A stretch of 64,000 bases of DNA, from positions 1-64,000 of the forward strand of contig JAFMBV010000004.1 in assembly GCA_017858255.1 (NCBI GenBank), read 5' to 3'. This document shows positions 27,339-35,612 of this stretch, piece by piece (positions within the stretch are counted from its first letter, which is position 1; every line of letters begins with the position of its first letter). This DNA comes from Bacteriovoracaceae bacterium. GTDB taxonomy: Bacteria; Bdellovibrionota; Bacteriovoracia; Bacteriovoracales; Bacteriovoracaceae. The position numbers and the translations under genes were made by a program. Below the pieces are notes generated by a model. The model saw only the letters and a list, made by a program, of their open reading frames with translations, made no database searches and had not been told where the DNA came from.

Positions 27339-27686
27339 ATGGGAAATTTGAAAAAGAACGCAAAAGAACTTCATTACGATCATAATGAATGGTTAAGTAG
27401 TCTTGCTGAAATCAGGGGCGAGCTTATTACTTTGGCCAAACAAAATCATAATGGACTTAAAAGGGACATTGGTTCTCTGTTGAAAATTACTACGTATCTT
27501 GAAAAAATAATACGTAAACACGAGAATACAATTGCGTTGGCATTTAAGACTTGCGGCATAGATGACCATACACAAATATTTCTTGACCATGAAGGGATTA
27601 GGGAAAAGATGGATATCTTAAAATTTAAACTTGATAATCTTAGAAGCATTTTTTGGAAATTTAATAAACATAAAACGACAACTTAA
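27339..27686 (+). CDS. Small helical cytoplasmic protein, unknown function
   Basis: A 115-residue protein, lysine-rich and almost wholly helical. It has no signal peptide or membrane helix. Heptad-like spacing of Leu and Ile occurs in residues 30-60 and 85-110. One Cys, in TCGIDDHTQIF. AAGG precedes the ATG by about 12 bases. No family recognised. Stands alone. Confidence 0.6.
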   Translation: MGNLKKNAKELHYDHNEWLSSLAEIRGELITLAKQNHNGLKRDIGSLLKITTYLEKIIRKHENTIALAFKTCGIDDHTQIFLDHEGIREKMDILKFKLDNLRSIFWKFNKHKTTT

Positions 27687-27867
27687 CTGATTTTTAACAC
27701 TTATGTGACTTCAGTGATTTTTAAATAGACTAAAAGAAAAAAACTGCTTTTAATCAATTTTCTACATAACTGTAATCAAAGATTTTTCTCTTTATGATTG
27801 TTACCTTTTATAAGACTTTATTGAAATAAATGACTCTCATTAAATATTCGAGGAAGGAGGAAAATTC

Positions 27868-28329
27868 ATGAAAACGTTCATAGCAATAATTAGTATGTTA
27901 CTTTTGATCTCGCCACTTTCATTGGCCGACAATATCTCTAGTCTGGAAAGAGAGATTATACCTCCCTATTTGAAGGGAATACCTTGGCAAGGGAAAACGA
28001 TGAAGCATGGATATTTAAGGTGGAGTGAAAAAAAACCTTATACACCATTGTTGGACTCTGAAGCTTCTAGGCGGGGTGAACGACTATACATAAAAAATTG
28101 CTTAGAATGTCATGGAACTAGTGGTTTGGGTGACGGACCAACTTCAAAAAAAAATAGATTTAAGGCCGCAAATTTAAAGAAAGTTTCTAAAGATTTATCA
28201 AATCATTTTTTAGCTTTCCAAATTGAAGTTGGAACTAAAGACATGCCTTCATGGTTTGATGTTTTAACGGAAGATGAAATTTGGGATCTAACTCATTATT
28301 TGCATGACCTTGCCGTGAAGAAGCAATGA
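27868..28329 (+). CDS. Class I c-type cytochrome, secreted
   Basis: A 153-residue periplasmic monohaem cytochrome. Strong site GGAAGGAGG before the ATG. Signal peptide ends near SLADN. Haem motif CLECH at residues 78-82, followed by GTSGLGDGP, the usual class I pattern. A candidate axial Met is in KDMPSW. The C-terminal helix DEIWDLTHYLHDL is typical. The stop overlaps the ATG of the HtrA gene by 4 bases (ATGA), so the two are co-translated. Electron partner unknown. Confidence 0.88.
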   Translation: MKTFIAIISMLLLISPLSLADNISSLEREIIPPYLKGIPWQGKTMKHGYLRWSEKKPYTPLLDSEASRRGERLYIKNCLECHGTSGLGDGPTSKKNRFKAANLKKVSKDLSNHFLAFQIEVGTKDMPSWFDVLTEDEIWDLTHYLHDLAVKKQ

Positions 28330-29780
28330 AGTTTTTTATTACAACAATGATTACAGCCTTTTTCCTTATTAGCACTTCTCCTGTTTTCGCTCAAGGAGTT
28401 AAGAACTTGAAGGCGATGGGAAAAGCATTTACTGAGATTGCTAAAAATACATCTCCGGCAGTTGTTTTCATTGAAACCGAAAAAAAACAACAAATAAGTA
28501 GTCAATCGCCATTTTTTTTACCATTTGATGATATAGATGGGTTCTCATTTGAAAATAATATTTTCAAGTATTTTTTTAAAGAAAATATCCCGCCTAGAAA
28601 TAAGGAAAGGGAAAAAGGTAGAGAGAGAACACATAAGGTTCTAGGTCAAGGTAGCGGTTTCATTTTTTCCAAAAGTGGTCATATATTGACTAATAATCAT
28701 GTTGTCGGAGATGCTGACAAAGTTGTGGTCAAATTACTTGATGGCCGTAGTTTTGAGGCAAAAGTAATCGGCACAGATCAACATTCTGATGTTGCAGTGA
28801 TAAAAATAAATGTAAAGAATTTAACTGTTTTACCTCTTGGGAACTCCAACTCTCTAGAGGTTGGTGAATGGGTACTCGCTTTAGGAAACCCTTTTGGGCT
28901 TTCACATACTTTGACTGCTGGCATTGTCTCAGCTAGGGGAAGAAGCTCAGTTGGAATAACTGATTATGAAAATTTTATTCAGACAGATGCTGCTATAAAC
29001 CTTGGTAACTCAGGCGGCCCTCTAATTAACCTTGATGGAAAAGCAGTTGGTATGAATACTGCTATTTTTAGTCGAACAGGTGGCAGTATGGGGATTGGCT
29101 TTGCAATACCTATTAATATGATCAAAGGGATAAAGGATCAGTTAATTAAAAAAGGAAAGGTCATTAGAGGTTACCTTGGTATTGTAATCCAAAACTTAAC
29201 AAAGGATCTTTCGCAACAATTTGGTATAGAAGGAATTAGGGGTATACTCATTTCTGATGTTAAGGAAAATACTCCTGCAAAAAAAGCTTTATTAAGAACT
29301 GGTGATATTATTATTAAATTTGATGGTAAGGAAGTTAATGAAGTTGGCACATTTCGTAATATGGTGGCATCAACTCAACCTGGTGAAAAAAAACATTTAA
29401 CGATATTTAGGAATGGAAAAAATATAAAAATTAAAGTTAAAATAGGGAAACTTCCAGCCAAACAAGAATTTGCAAAAAGCCAAAAGTTTCAAGAAAATGA
29501 ATTTGGTTTTTCGGTCGACAACCTTACTCGTGACCTTAGGCAACAATATGGTATTTCTGGAAACGAACAAGGAGTTGTCGTTAGTGAAGTTGATCCTTTT
29601 TCTGTAGCGAAATTAGCAGGGATTAAACCAGGAATGTTGATAAAAGAAGTAAATAGAATGAAAGTAGATTCAGTTTCTGATTTTAGAAAAGCGATAAAAA
29701 AAACCAAAAGAAAGAAGAGCGTTTTGTTACTCGTACAAGATGGTGAATTTTCACGATATATAACTCTTTCAATAAAGTGA
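28326..29780 (+). CDS. degP: Periplasmic serine endoprotease, HtrA/DegP family
   Basis: A 484-residue S1C protease/chaperone for envelope protein quality control. Signal peptide MKFFITTMITAFFLISTSPVFA. Catalytic triad: His125 in LTNNHVV, Asp155 in HSDVAVI, Ser229 in NLGNSGGPL. Two PDZ domains follow, near 285-375 and 385-480. A Phe/Asp-rich insert around residue 65 resembles the DegP LA loop. It overlaps the cytochrome c gene by 4 bases, an uncommon pairing. DegP versus DegQ cannot be settled by eye. Confidence 0.93.
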   Translation: MKFFITTMITAFFLISTSPVFAQGVKNLKAMGKAFTEIAKNTSPAVVFIETEKKQQISSQSPFFLPFDDIDGFSFENNIFKYFFKENIPPRNKEREKGRERTHKVLGQGSGFIFSKSGHILTNNHVVGDADKVVVKLLDGRSFEAKVIGTDQHSDVAVIKINVKNLTVLPLGNSNSLEVGEWVLALGNPFGLSHTLTAGIVSARGRSSVGITDYENFIQTDAAINLGNSGGPLINLDGKAVGMNTAIFSRTGGSMGIGFAIPINMIKGIKDQLIKKGKVIRGYLGIVIQNLTKDLSQQFGIEGIRGILISDVKENTPAKKALLRTGDIIIKFDGKEVNEVGTFRNMVASTQPGEKKHLTIFRNGKNIKIKVKIGKLPAKQEFAKSQKFQENEFGFSVDNLTRDLRQQYGISGNEQGVVVSEVDPFSVAKLAGIKPGMLIKEVNRMKVDSVSDFRKAIKKTKRKKSVLLLVQDGEFSRYITLSIK

Positions 29781-29831
29781 AGCGAAGTCTTTTGTTTTCC
29801 AATAAGAAGTACCACATATATAGGAATGAAA

Positions 29832-29955
29832 TTAATTCACCCATCATCAATAGAATCAATTTTTTTGGCAATTCCTACAAAAATAACTGAAAAATTTCCC
29901 TGTTACTCCTAGTGTGATGGTTTTTTGATCGAAAAGGTTTTTTATTTGTCTCATC
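29832..29955 (+). repeat. Repeat A, degenerate copy
   Basis: ATTAATTCACCCATCATC at the left, GCAATTCCTACAAAAATAAC in the middle and CCCTGTTACTCCTAGTG, then a diverged GATCGAAAAGGTTTTTTATT end. Lies 52 bases after the HtrA stop, again 3' of a gene. Confidence 0.65.
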
Positions 29956-29974
29956 TGTATATTTCCTGAAAAAT

Positions 29975-30382
29975 TTACTCCATAAACACACAAACAGAAG
30001 TGCACTCTTTAACATGGCGATCAACACTTTTAAAAAAATTCACCTTAACAATACGAGACAGAAATAATTGATACTGATAAACTGGTGCTTTTTGACGGCA
30101 TTTCAATTTGCAAGAAGTATTTAGTTTCATGAGTACATCATTTGAACTCATGCCCTTATCTTTACAGAGGTTTTCCAATTCATAATTCATCTCTCCATCT
30201 AGTTCTTCATAAAACAACCAATAATCCTCTTTAAGTCCATACATTTTCCAAAAGGATTTATAAACGGGGCCATATTGAGAGACATAAAGTTGTCCTTCAG
30301 GTAGATAGCTCTCGCATGTTTCTGACGATGCATAAAATGAAAATAGTAAAAGGAAAAATAATAAAATTTTATGGTGTAGAAT
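29975..30382 (-). CDS. Secreted protein with probable AUU start codon
   Basis: An internal ATG at 30244 gives only 89 residues and no signal. The frame stays open upstream to an ATT at 30382, which is 7 bases after AGGAG (30390-30394, minus strand). From there the protein begins LHHKILLFFLLLFSFYASSE, a textbook signal peptide, then ETCESYLPEGQLYV. So either AUU is used, as in infC, or the original ATG was lost. Full length 135 residues, with mature cysteines in ENLCKDKG, TSCKLKCRQ, KECTSVCVF. Family unknown. Confidence 0.6.
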   Translation of the reverse strand: MLHHKILLFFLLLFSFYASSETCESYLPEGQLYVSQYGPVYKSFWKMYGLKEDYWLFYEELDGEMNYELENLCKDKGMSSNDVLMKLNTSCKLKCRQKAPVYQYQLFLSRIVKVNFFKSVDRHVKECTSVCVFME

Positions 30383-30508
30383 TTTTAATCTCCTCAGATT
30401 TAGAAAACCTTTGATAGGAGTATATACAAAAAATATGCCAATTAATTAGAGACAAATTAAGGCTTTAGAGTTGTATCTCGGTGAAATATGACTAATTATC
30501 TTACAGTT

Positions 30509-30580
30509 GTATTCTTTAATCAATAAAGTAATTAATCGTTCCCCTTAGCATGTTGATTACAATTGATAGAAAAGGTTATT
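30509..30580 (+). repeat. Repeat A, 3' part, degenerate
   Basis: Matches the right half of repeat A: CGTTCCCCTTAGCATGTTG, ATTACAATTGATAGAAAAGG and TTATTTATCTT. It runs into the last codons of the minus-strand gene at 30576, whose stop lies in the repeat end. Confidence 0.5.
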
Positions 30581-30950
30581 TATCTTTAAGTGATTTCTCG
30601 ATCTCATGTGTTGCATGAGCAACAAGGGCCAATCTTCCCTTTGTTAGCTCAGAAGCATTAATAGAGTTCCATATCTGTTGAGATTCTGAAATAGGTGGAA
30701 TTTCTTTAACTTGGTGGATGATGGACGCAGCCTTCTCTGGTGTAATATCGAAAAGCTGTGTTATTATTTGGTTAAAGACTTCTCTACCACAACGTCCATT
30801 TTTGTAATACACGTCCCGCATGGTTGAGCCATTAATACCTCTTGAATCGGCCCAAGCGATAGCTTCTCTTGCATCTGCAAATTTCTTTTTGAGATATGCA
30901 CCTAGCACCTCATTTACAAAGAAACTCTTATCGTCGTCACCCTGAGCCAA
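30576..30950 (-). CDS. Helical protein of unknown function, possible regulator
   Basis: A 124-residue cytoplasmic protein, mostly helical. The stretch FNQIITQLFDITPEKAASII has the length and pattern of a helix-turn-helix but no family match is clear. No signal or membrane segment. It is divergent from the gene at 31093, with a 142-base spacer that holds paired TAATATCCA boxes. The downstream end lies within a repeat A fragment. Confidence 0.6.
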   Translation of the reverse strand: MAQGDDDKSFFVNEVLGAYLKKKFADAREAIAWADSRGINGSTMRDVYYKNGRCGREVFNQIITQLFDITPEKAASIIHQVKEIPPISESQQIWNSINASELTKGRLALVAHATHEIEKSLKDK

Positions 30951-31023
30951 ATTTAATCCCTTTGTCTTAAGTCTTAACCGTTTGATTTTATTACTTATAG
31001 TATAATTATTCTAGTGCAATATG

Positions 31024-31053
31024 TAATATCCATATTTTGTATACTAATATCCA
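31024..31053. promoter_or_regulatory. Paired TAATATCCA boxes, candidate operator
   Basis: TAATATCCA occurs at 31024-31032 and again at 31045-31053, 21 bases apart, two helical turns. They lie in the AT-rich spacer between divergent small genes at 30950 and 31093. This spacing suits binding of a dimer or two dimers on one DNA face. The regulator could be the XRE-like protein at 31739 or the divergent protein; that is inference. Confidence 0.35.
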
Positions 31054-31092
31054 ATGTACAAATAATGTTATTGTGAGAAGGAGCCCTAAGAT

Positions 31093-31554
31093 ATGAATAA
31101 TTCAAGTAATAAAAAGAAAGTTAAGATAGATGTCCCTGCGCTAGAAAAGAAAAATAAGCTAACCCTTAAACAGGTAACGGAGGATATCGGGGCATTCATT
31201 CACTTTTTAAAGGCAAAAGCAGATTACGGTATTACTCAAAATGAAAATCTAGAAAAAGAATTAAGCTCTGTATGGATGCTCATTTCCAATAGGGTTGATG
31301 TTATTTTTAAAGAGGGTGTTACTGACTGTTACCTTGAAAAAGAAATCTTTTCACGAACCCTTCTCATTATTTCTGAACCTGTTGAAAAATCTCAAGAAAA
31401 CACGCGTCGACGAGAGCTAATTAAATATTTTAGTGGTTGTATTCAACAGGATCAGCTTGATCAAGTAGCTAACTTCTTAGATCGTCTTGATGAAGAATCA
31501 AAGCAAATCATGATCGAAGATTACCAAAATTTTAAAAAAAATATTGATTTATAA
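31093..31554 (+). CDS. Helical cytoplasmic protein, unknown function
   Basis: A 153-residue charged, helical protein with AAGGAG ahead of the ATG. Residues ~25-75 (LKQVTEDIGAFIHFLK and on) and the C-terminal part (YFSGCIQQDQLDQVANFLDR) form predicted helices. No signal peptide or recognised domain. First gene of a likely three-gene group leading to the XRE-like gene. Confidence 0.65.
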   Translation: MNNSSNKKKVKIDVPALEKKNKLTLKQVTEDIGAFIHFLKAKADYGITQNENLEKELSSVWMLISNRVDVIFKEGVTDCYLEKEIFSRTLLIISEPVEKSQENTRRRELIKYFSGCIQQDQLDQVANFLDRLDEESKQIMIEDYQNFKKNIDL

Positions 31555-31577
31555 GAGAAATAACTCGGTTGATTTTT

Positions 31578-31736
31578 ATGAAAAAATATCAAATTTTAAA
31601 AAAAATTACTACTGACTCACCCATTATGATTTTAGGTGATAGTGAGACGCTACCAAAATCTTCTCATCGGCACGAATTCGCCAGATTTGTTAAGGCATGC
31701 TATTTCCGAAGAAATAAATTCATACTTGGAGCATAA
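31578..31736 (+). CDS. Possible small protein of 52 residues
   Basis: ATG at 31578, stop at 31734-31736, two bases before the next ATG, whose ribosome site GGAG lies inside this frame. It reads KKYQILKKITTDS and MILGDSETLPKSSH, with a basic C-terminus. Position between two same-strand genes suggests translational coupling, but there is no good ribosome site of its own. May be spurious. Confidence 0.35.
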   Translation: MKKYQILKKITTDSPIMILGDSETLPKSSHRHEFARFVKACYFRRNKFILGA

Positions 31737-31738
31737 AG

Positions 31739-32089
31739 ATGTCAAATACGCTCCAATTTGAGATTTCAAGAAAAAAGTGTTTTGAGAGGCACTTAAAAAA
31801 GCTTTATCAAGAAATTCTTGATGATAACCTTTTTGAACTTAAAGATGAGCTGGCTCGTATGGCCTATTATGGACATCGACAAGGACAGTTTTTTCGCCTC
31901 TTTAGAGAATATCAAAAAATATCTCCCGAAAATCTTTCCCAAAAAATTGGTCTAAGCGTCCTTAAAATACGAGAAATAGAAAATGGCGATTTTGTACCAG
32001 GAGTTAATCTAACTGCGCTTTACGCTGATTCTATTGGCGCAACTCAAGAATTGAATTACTTTTTAAACTTTTTTGATGAACTGCTTTAA
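31739..32089 (+). CDS. XRE-like helix-turn-helix protein
   Basis: A 116-residue protein. Residues ~58-100 read as an HTH_3 domain: LFREYQKISPENLSQKIGLS, then KIREIENGDFVPGVNL, the usual A-x2-G-x9-IE-G pattern. The N-terminal ~50 residues are helical and charged and may dimerise or sense. It may regulate its own group and the divergent gene at 30950. No toxin gene typical of toxin-antitoxin pairs is beside it. Confidence 0.72.
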   Translation: MSNTLQFEISRKKCFERHLKKLYQEILDDNLFELKDELARMAYYGHRQGQFFRLFREYQKISPENLSQKIGLSVLKIREIENGDFVPGVNLTALYADSIGATQELNYFLNFFDELL

Positions 32090-32121
32090 TTTCTCTTAGT
32101 TGATGTTCTGTCTTTAGACCA

Positions 32122-32146
32122 AAAGGTGCCAGGTTGAGTTTGGTAG
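32122..32146 (+). repeat. Repeat B copy, left of barrel gene
   Basis: AAAGGTGCCAGGTTGAGTTT then GGTAGC. The same 23+ bases in the same orientation occur at 33311, just after the barrel gene, making perfect direct repeats about 1.19 kb apart. Confidence 0.8.
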
Positions 32147-32226
32147 CTTACGGGATTGGAGGCATCCAATTCCCATTGGATAGATTCCTTAATGGAATTA
32201 GAATTAAGCAAAATGAGGATTTTACT

Positions 32227-33300
32227 ATGAGAATATTTAAACTAATTTTATGCACAATTATTTTTTCCGCGCCTACTTTTGCTCAATTTACTAGTGCCTC
32301 TTTGTTTCCTGAAATGAAGGCCATTAACCCTGCGGTCATTGGTCAAAGGTCTATTGGAATATTTTCTGCCGGTATCGCTCGTGAAAATTATGAAAAAACA
32401 CAAGACCTCTCAACTGGTAGCTTTGGAGCTGGAGCATCTGGTAAGTCAGATATCGAAATTAGTGATTCCCGCCTTTTTTATGGTGGTAAAAAAGGTGGAT
32501 TCTTAACATCTGAAGTCTTTATTACTGTTGGTTCTGGTGAAAAAAAAGATACAGTCTAGCGGGAGGGGAGCTCTGAGACTGTCATAAACTCTGTAACGAA
32601 TCAATTTTTCAATGTGGGATTTGGACTTGGAGAACATTTTGGTGTCAGTGTATCTCGCTTGGTTTTTGAAAATGATCAGTCTTACAATTTTAGCTTTGGT
32701 GGCTCTAACGTAAGTGGGGCCAATAATTCTGAAGTAGAAGGTCTAGTATTAAGAGGCGGTGTACTTTTAAACCTTGGTTTTGATTTAGGTCTTTATTATG
32801 AACAAGTACAAGCAACAGTAAAGAGCCAAGGTACTGATGATTCTTCTGACCAAACAACACGTTATCCAAAAGTAGGCATCGGATTTGGTTTTTCAGGAAA
32901 GTCAGCTCGTATGGAAGTAGGTTATGAAACGGATCTTAAGTCTATCGACGATCCGTCGACTGGGGAAAGCTATACGGCGAATAAAATCTATGTTTCATTT
33001 GAGGGCAGGTACGGGGGGTTAACACTTGGTTACACCGGAGCAATGTATCGGGAAGGGTATTTTGAATTAGAGAATCTACTACGGAACAACCTCGTGTTTA
33101 TAGGAACCAGAGATGAAGACCGTCTGGTAAATACCATTAACTTTGCCCTTGGAAATACCAAGGGCCATAGCTTCTCTGGAGGCGCCTTCTTTTCCAGCGT
33201 TGAAGCTCCTGAAAACGGTCAACTTTTTGTCGATGGTAATAAGTATGCTACCAAAACTGAGTCACTTGGTGTTTCTTTGAAGTATGGTTATTCTTGGTAG
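32227..33300 (+). pseudogene. Outer-membrane protein gene interrupted by in-frame TAG
   Basis: ATG at 32227 with GAGG about 9 bases upstream opens a signal peptide (MRIFKLILCTIIFSAPTFA). Mature start QFTSASLFPEMKAINPA resembles FadL/PorV-style barrels. TAG at 32557-32559 interrupts at codon 111; the same frame continues to 33300 with clear barrel strands (LGFDLGLYYEQVQA, YVSFEGRYGGLTLGYTGA) and ends SLKYGYSW. So one nonsense codon splits a ~357-codon gene. It is enclosed by direct copies of repeat B. Function unknown. Confidence 0.75.
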
Positions 33301-33301
33301 C

Positions 33302-33335
33302 AAAAGAGTAAAAGGTGCCAGGTTGAGTTTGGTAG
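33302..33335 (+). repeat. Repeat B copy, right of barrel gene
   Basis: AAAAGAGTAAAAGGTGCC then AGGTTGAGTTTGGTAGC, starting one base after the barrel stop. Preceded by a short AGCAAAA-like run. Confidence 0.75.
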
Positions 33336-33423
33336 CTGCTTGCATAGGAAAGAGTCTAAACCGAACTCTTAACATATCGATCCGCAATCAATAAGTTTCT
33401 TGCAGAAGACCGAGTAGGAAAAC

Positions 33424-33750
33424 CTATTTGCAGGAAGGGTTAAAGATCTCTTCGCCTTCGCTGAACCAACAGTTGGAGCACAGTCTCTCATAAACCTTTT
33501 GACCAAAACCGAGGTAGTAGTAAGTCTCTTCGCACGTGTATGGAGATTCCTTTCTACTAGTAAATTCTAAAGTGCTATAGCATAGGATGCCAACAAAGTG
33601 ATTAATGCATTTTAGAGAAGAGATCTTTCCATTTGATTCAAGGAGTTCTGTGTTGATTGTGTCCTCTAGGTCATTAACAATTTCGCTGCTAACGTTCGCG
33701 TGGGACAAAAAAGTAAGGGACATCATCAAAGCTGTTATTAATATTTTCAT
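33424..33750 (-). CDS. Small secreted protein with six cysteines
   Basis: A 108-residue exported protein. Signal peptide MKILITALMMSLTFLSHA. Six cysteines in the mature part (LKCINH, ILCYST, YTCEET, RLCSNCWF, PSCK), consistent with three disulfides. AAGG with normal spacing before the ATG. No family recognised. It stands alone between two copies of repeat B. Confidence 0.65.
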   Translation of the reverse strand: MKILITALMMSLTFLSHANVSSEIVNDLEDTINTELLESNGKISSLKCINHFVGILCYSTLEFTSRKESPYTCEETYYYLGFGQKVYERLCSNCWFSEGEEIFNPSCK

Positions 33751-34094
33751 GGTGAAGTTTCCTTTTCTAAATTTTTAAAGCTCACAGCTTATACAAGGTA
33801 TGCTTCAACGTGTAAAGATCTGTTATCTTTAGGGTTAGCAAAAGAGCAAAAGGAGCAAAGCAAAAGGTGCCAGGTTGAGTTTGGTAGGTGTTTCAATAGT
33901 AGCGAAGCGACTTTTTTATATACCCATCCCAAATCAATCCATAATTTTTTCTCAATAATTTTCAAATGTTAGGGCACGATTAATTTTAATAATTATCTTG
34001 TTAAAATATATTGCAGATCAACTTCCTATCTTAAGTTATATGCAATGCTTTCGTTTTTAATGTTTGATAATAAATTTCTAATAAAGAAAGATTT
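33751..34094. other. Intergenic region with repeat B and weak repeat A
   Basis: No gene in about 340 bases. Contains repeat B with its A-rich run at 33840-33887. A degenerate repeat A left part (TATATACCCATCCCAAATC) lies at 33918-33995. The last ~100 bases are plain AT-rich sequence before the FMN protein gene. Confidence 0.55.
33840..33887 (+). repeat. Repeat B copy with AGCAAAA run
   Basis: AGCAAAAGAGCAAAAGGAGC then AAAGCAAAAGGTGCC and AGGTTGAGTTTGGTAGG. Shows the tandem GCAAAA units joined to the 20-bp core, as at 18215-18273 in inverse orientation. Confidence 0.75.
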
Positions 34095-35612
34095 ATGAAA
34101 AAAGAAATTTGGATAGGAGGCATGACGGTTGATCTGGATCGTTTGTCCAAAGGATTTAATGTTTTGCTTCCTTTTTGGGTTCTTTTTTTTGCTTTCTTAG
34201 GTTATCGATTTAATTTTAATTTCCACTTCTTGACCGTGATCCTCTTTTTCGCGGCAGTAGTTAATTTTTATTTTTTGTTTATTCAGAAACGACACACTCT
34301 TTTATCTAATTTTGGATTGATGGCACAATTTCGATACTTTTTTGAAAGTATTGGTCCAGAGTTAAGACAGTATCTATTCCTTTCCGATGTCGAGGAAAAA
34401 CCGTTTAATCGAATCGAGAGAAGTGAAGTGTATAGGAAGTCCAAAGGAGTCGATGACACCTTTGCGTTCGGCTCGCAATTACTTTTTAATCAATCGGAAT
34501 TTAAGCTTCGCCATTCATTGTTTCCCGTCAGTAGAAGTGTCATCCAGCCCTTTTCTTTAACATTTGGTGAAGAGAGGGGAATTAAGAATACATATACATT
34601 AAAACGGCCTGTAATTATAAGTGCAATGAGCTTTGGTGCGCTTGGTGAAAGAGCCGTAAGGTCCCTGGCAAGAGGGGCCAAGAAAGCCGGTATATTAATG
34701 AATACAGGAGAAGGAGGGTACCCAAAATATCATTTATTAGAAGGTTGTCACTTGATCTTTCAAATGGGGACGGCCAAATTCGGTGTCCGAAAAGATGACT
34801 TTACACTTGATGATAACAAACTTAGAAAGCTTGCTTTTCTTCCTCAAGTAAAGATGATTGAGATAAAGGTTTCCCAAGGTGCGAAACCAGGAAAAGGAGG
34901 TCTACTACCTAAAGAAAAGATTTCAAAAGAGATTTCTGAACTACGTGGGGTGCCAATGGGAGAGGACGTTATTTCGCCTTCTTTCCATGTAGAATGCACA
35001 AATTTAAATAAATTGGTTCATTTTATTAAGAGAGTTCAAAGTATCTCAGAATTACCAGTTGGAATAAAACTTTGTATAGGTAGAGAAGATGAATTTAGAG
35101 AACTCATTCTCGAGTTGAAAAAGGAAGATATCTTTCCTGATTATATTACTATTGACGGTGCTGAAGGCGGAACAGGTGCGGCACCAAAAACCTTCATGGA
35201 TGATGTAGGGGTTCCTATATTTGTCGCCCTTCCGATGGTTAATCGAATTCTAAATGAAGAAGGGGTAAGGAATAAATTAAAATTAATGGCCGCTGGAAAG
35301 CTTATTAATTCAGGAAGACAATTCATGGCATTCTGTATGGGAGCCGATGCTATCTATACCGCAAGAGGATTTATGATGGCGCTTGGTTGTATTCAAGCCC
35401 TCCAATGCAACAGAAACACTTGTCCCGTTGGTATAACAACACATGATGAACATTTGCAAAGGGGACTCGATATCGAATTAAAATCTGAGCGAGTCTTAAG
35501 TTATATGAAAAGTCTCGAACATGAACATGTGGAATTATTACAGGCCTTGGCCAAGAAATCGATTTCTGAATTAAGCATATTAGATTTATATACAGAAAAA
35601 GGATTAAGTTGA
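34095..35612 (+). CDS. FMN-binding glutamate synthase family membrane protein
   Basis: A 505-residue protein. Two hydrophobic helices near residues 20-60 suggest membrane anchoring. The rest is the FMN-binding TIM barrel of glutamate synthase: AMSFGALGERAVRSLARG, EIKVSQGAKPGKGG, ITIDGAEGGTGAAP, and GADAIYTARGFMMALGC followed by CNRNTCPVGI for the iron-sulfur site. There is no glutaminase domain, so it is not a complete GltB. The stop overlaps the next gene by 4 bases. Physiological reaction of this stand-alone type is not clear. Confidence 0.88.
   Translation: MKKEIWIGGMTVDLDRLSKGFNVLLPFWVLFFAFLGYRFNFNFHFLTVILFFAAVVNFYFLFIQKRHTLLSNFGLMAQFRYFFESIGPELRQYLFLSDVEEKPFNRIERSEVYRKSKGVDDTFAFGSQLLFNQSEFKLRHSLFPVSRSVIQPFSLTFGEERGIKNTYTLKRPVIISAMSFGALGERAVRSLARGAKKAGILMNTGEGGYPKYHLLEGCHLIFQMGTAKFGVRKDDFTLDDNKLRKLAFLPQVKMIEIKVSQGAKPGKGGLLPKEKISKEISELRGVPMGEDVISPSFHVECTNLNKLVHFIKRVQSISELPVGIKLCIGREDEFRELILELKKEDIFPDYITIDGAEGGTGAAPKTFMDDVGVPIFVALPMVNRILNEEGVRNKLKLMAAGKLINSGRQFMAFCMGADAIYTARGFMMALGCIQALQCNRNTCPVGITTHDEHLQRGLDIELKSERVLSYMKSLEHEHVELLQALAKKSISELSILDLYTEKGLS

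Noticed and set aside
26325-33300. UAG recoding as an explanation for both in-frame stops
   Set aside because: Ordinary complete genes in the window (at 7329, 12265, 16704, 25411) end in TAG, so TAG is a working stop here. Simple nonsense mutation is preferred.
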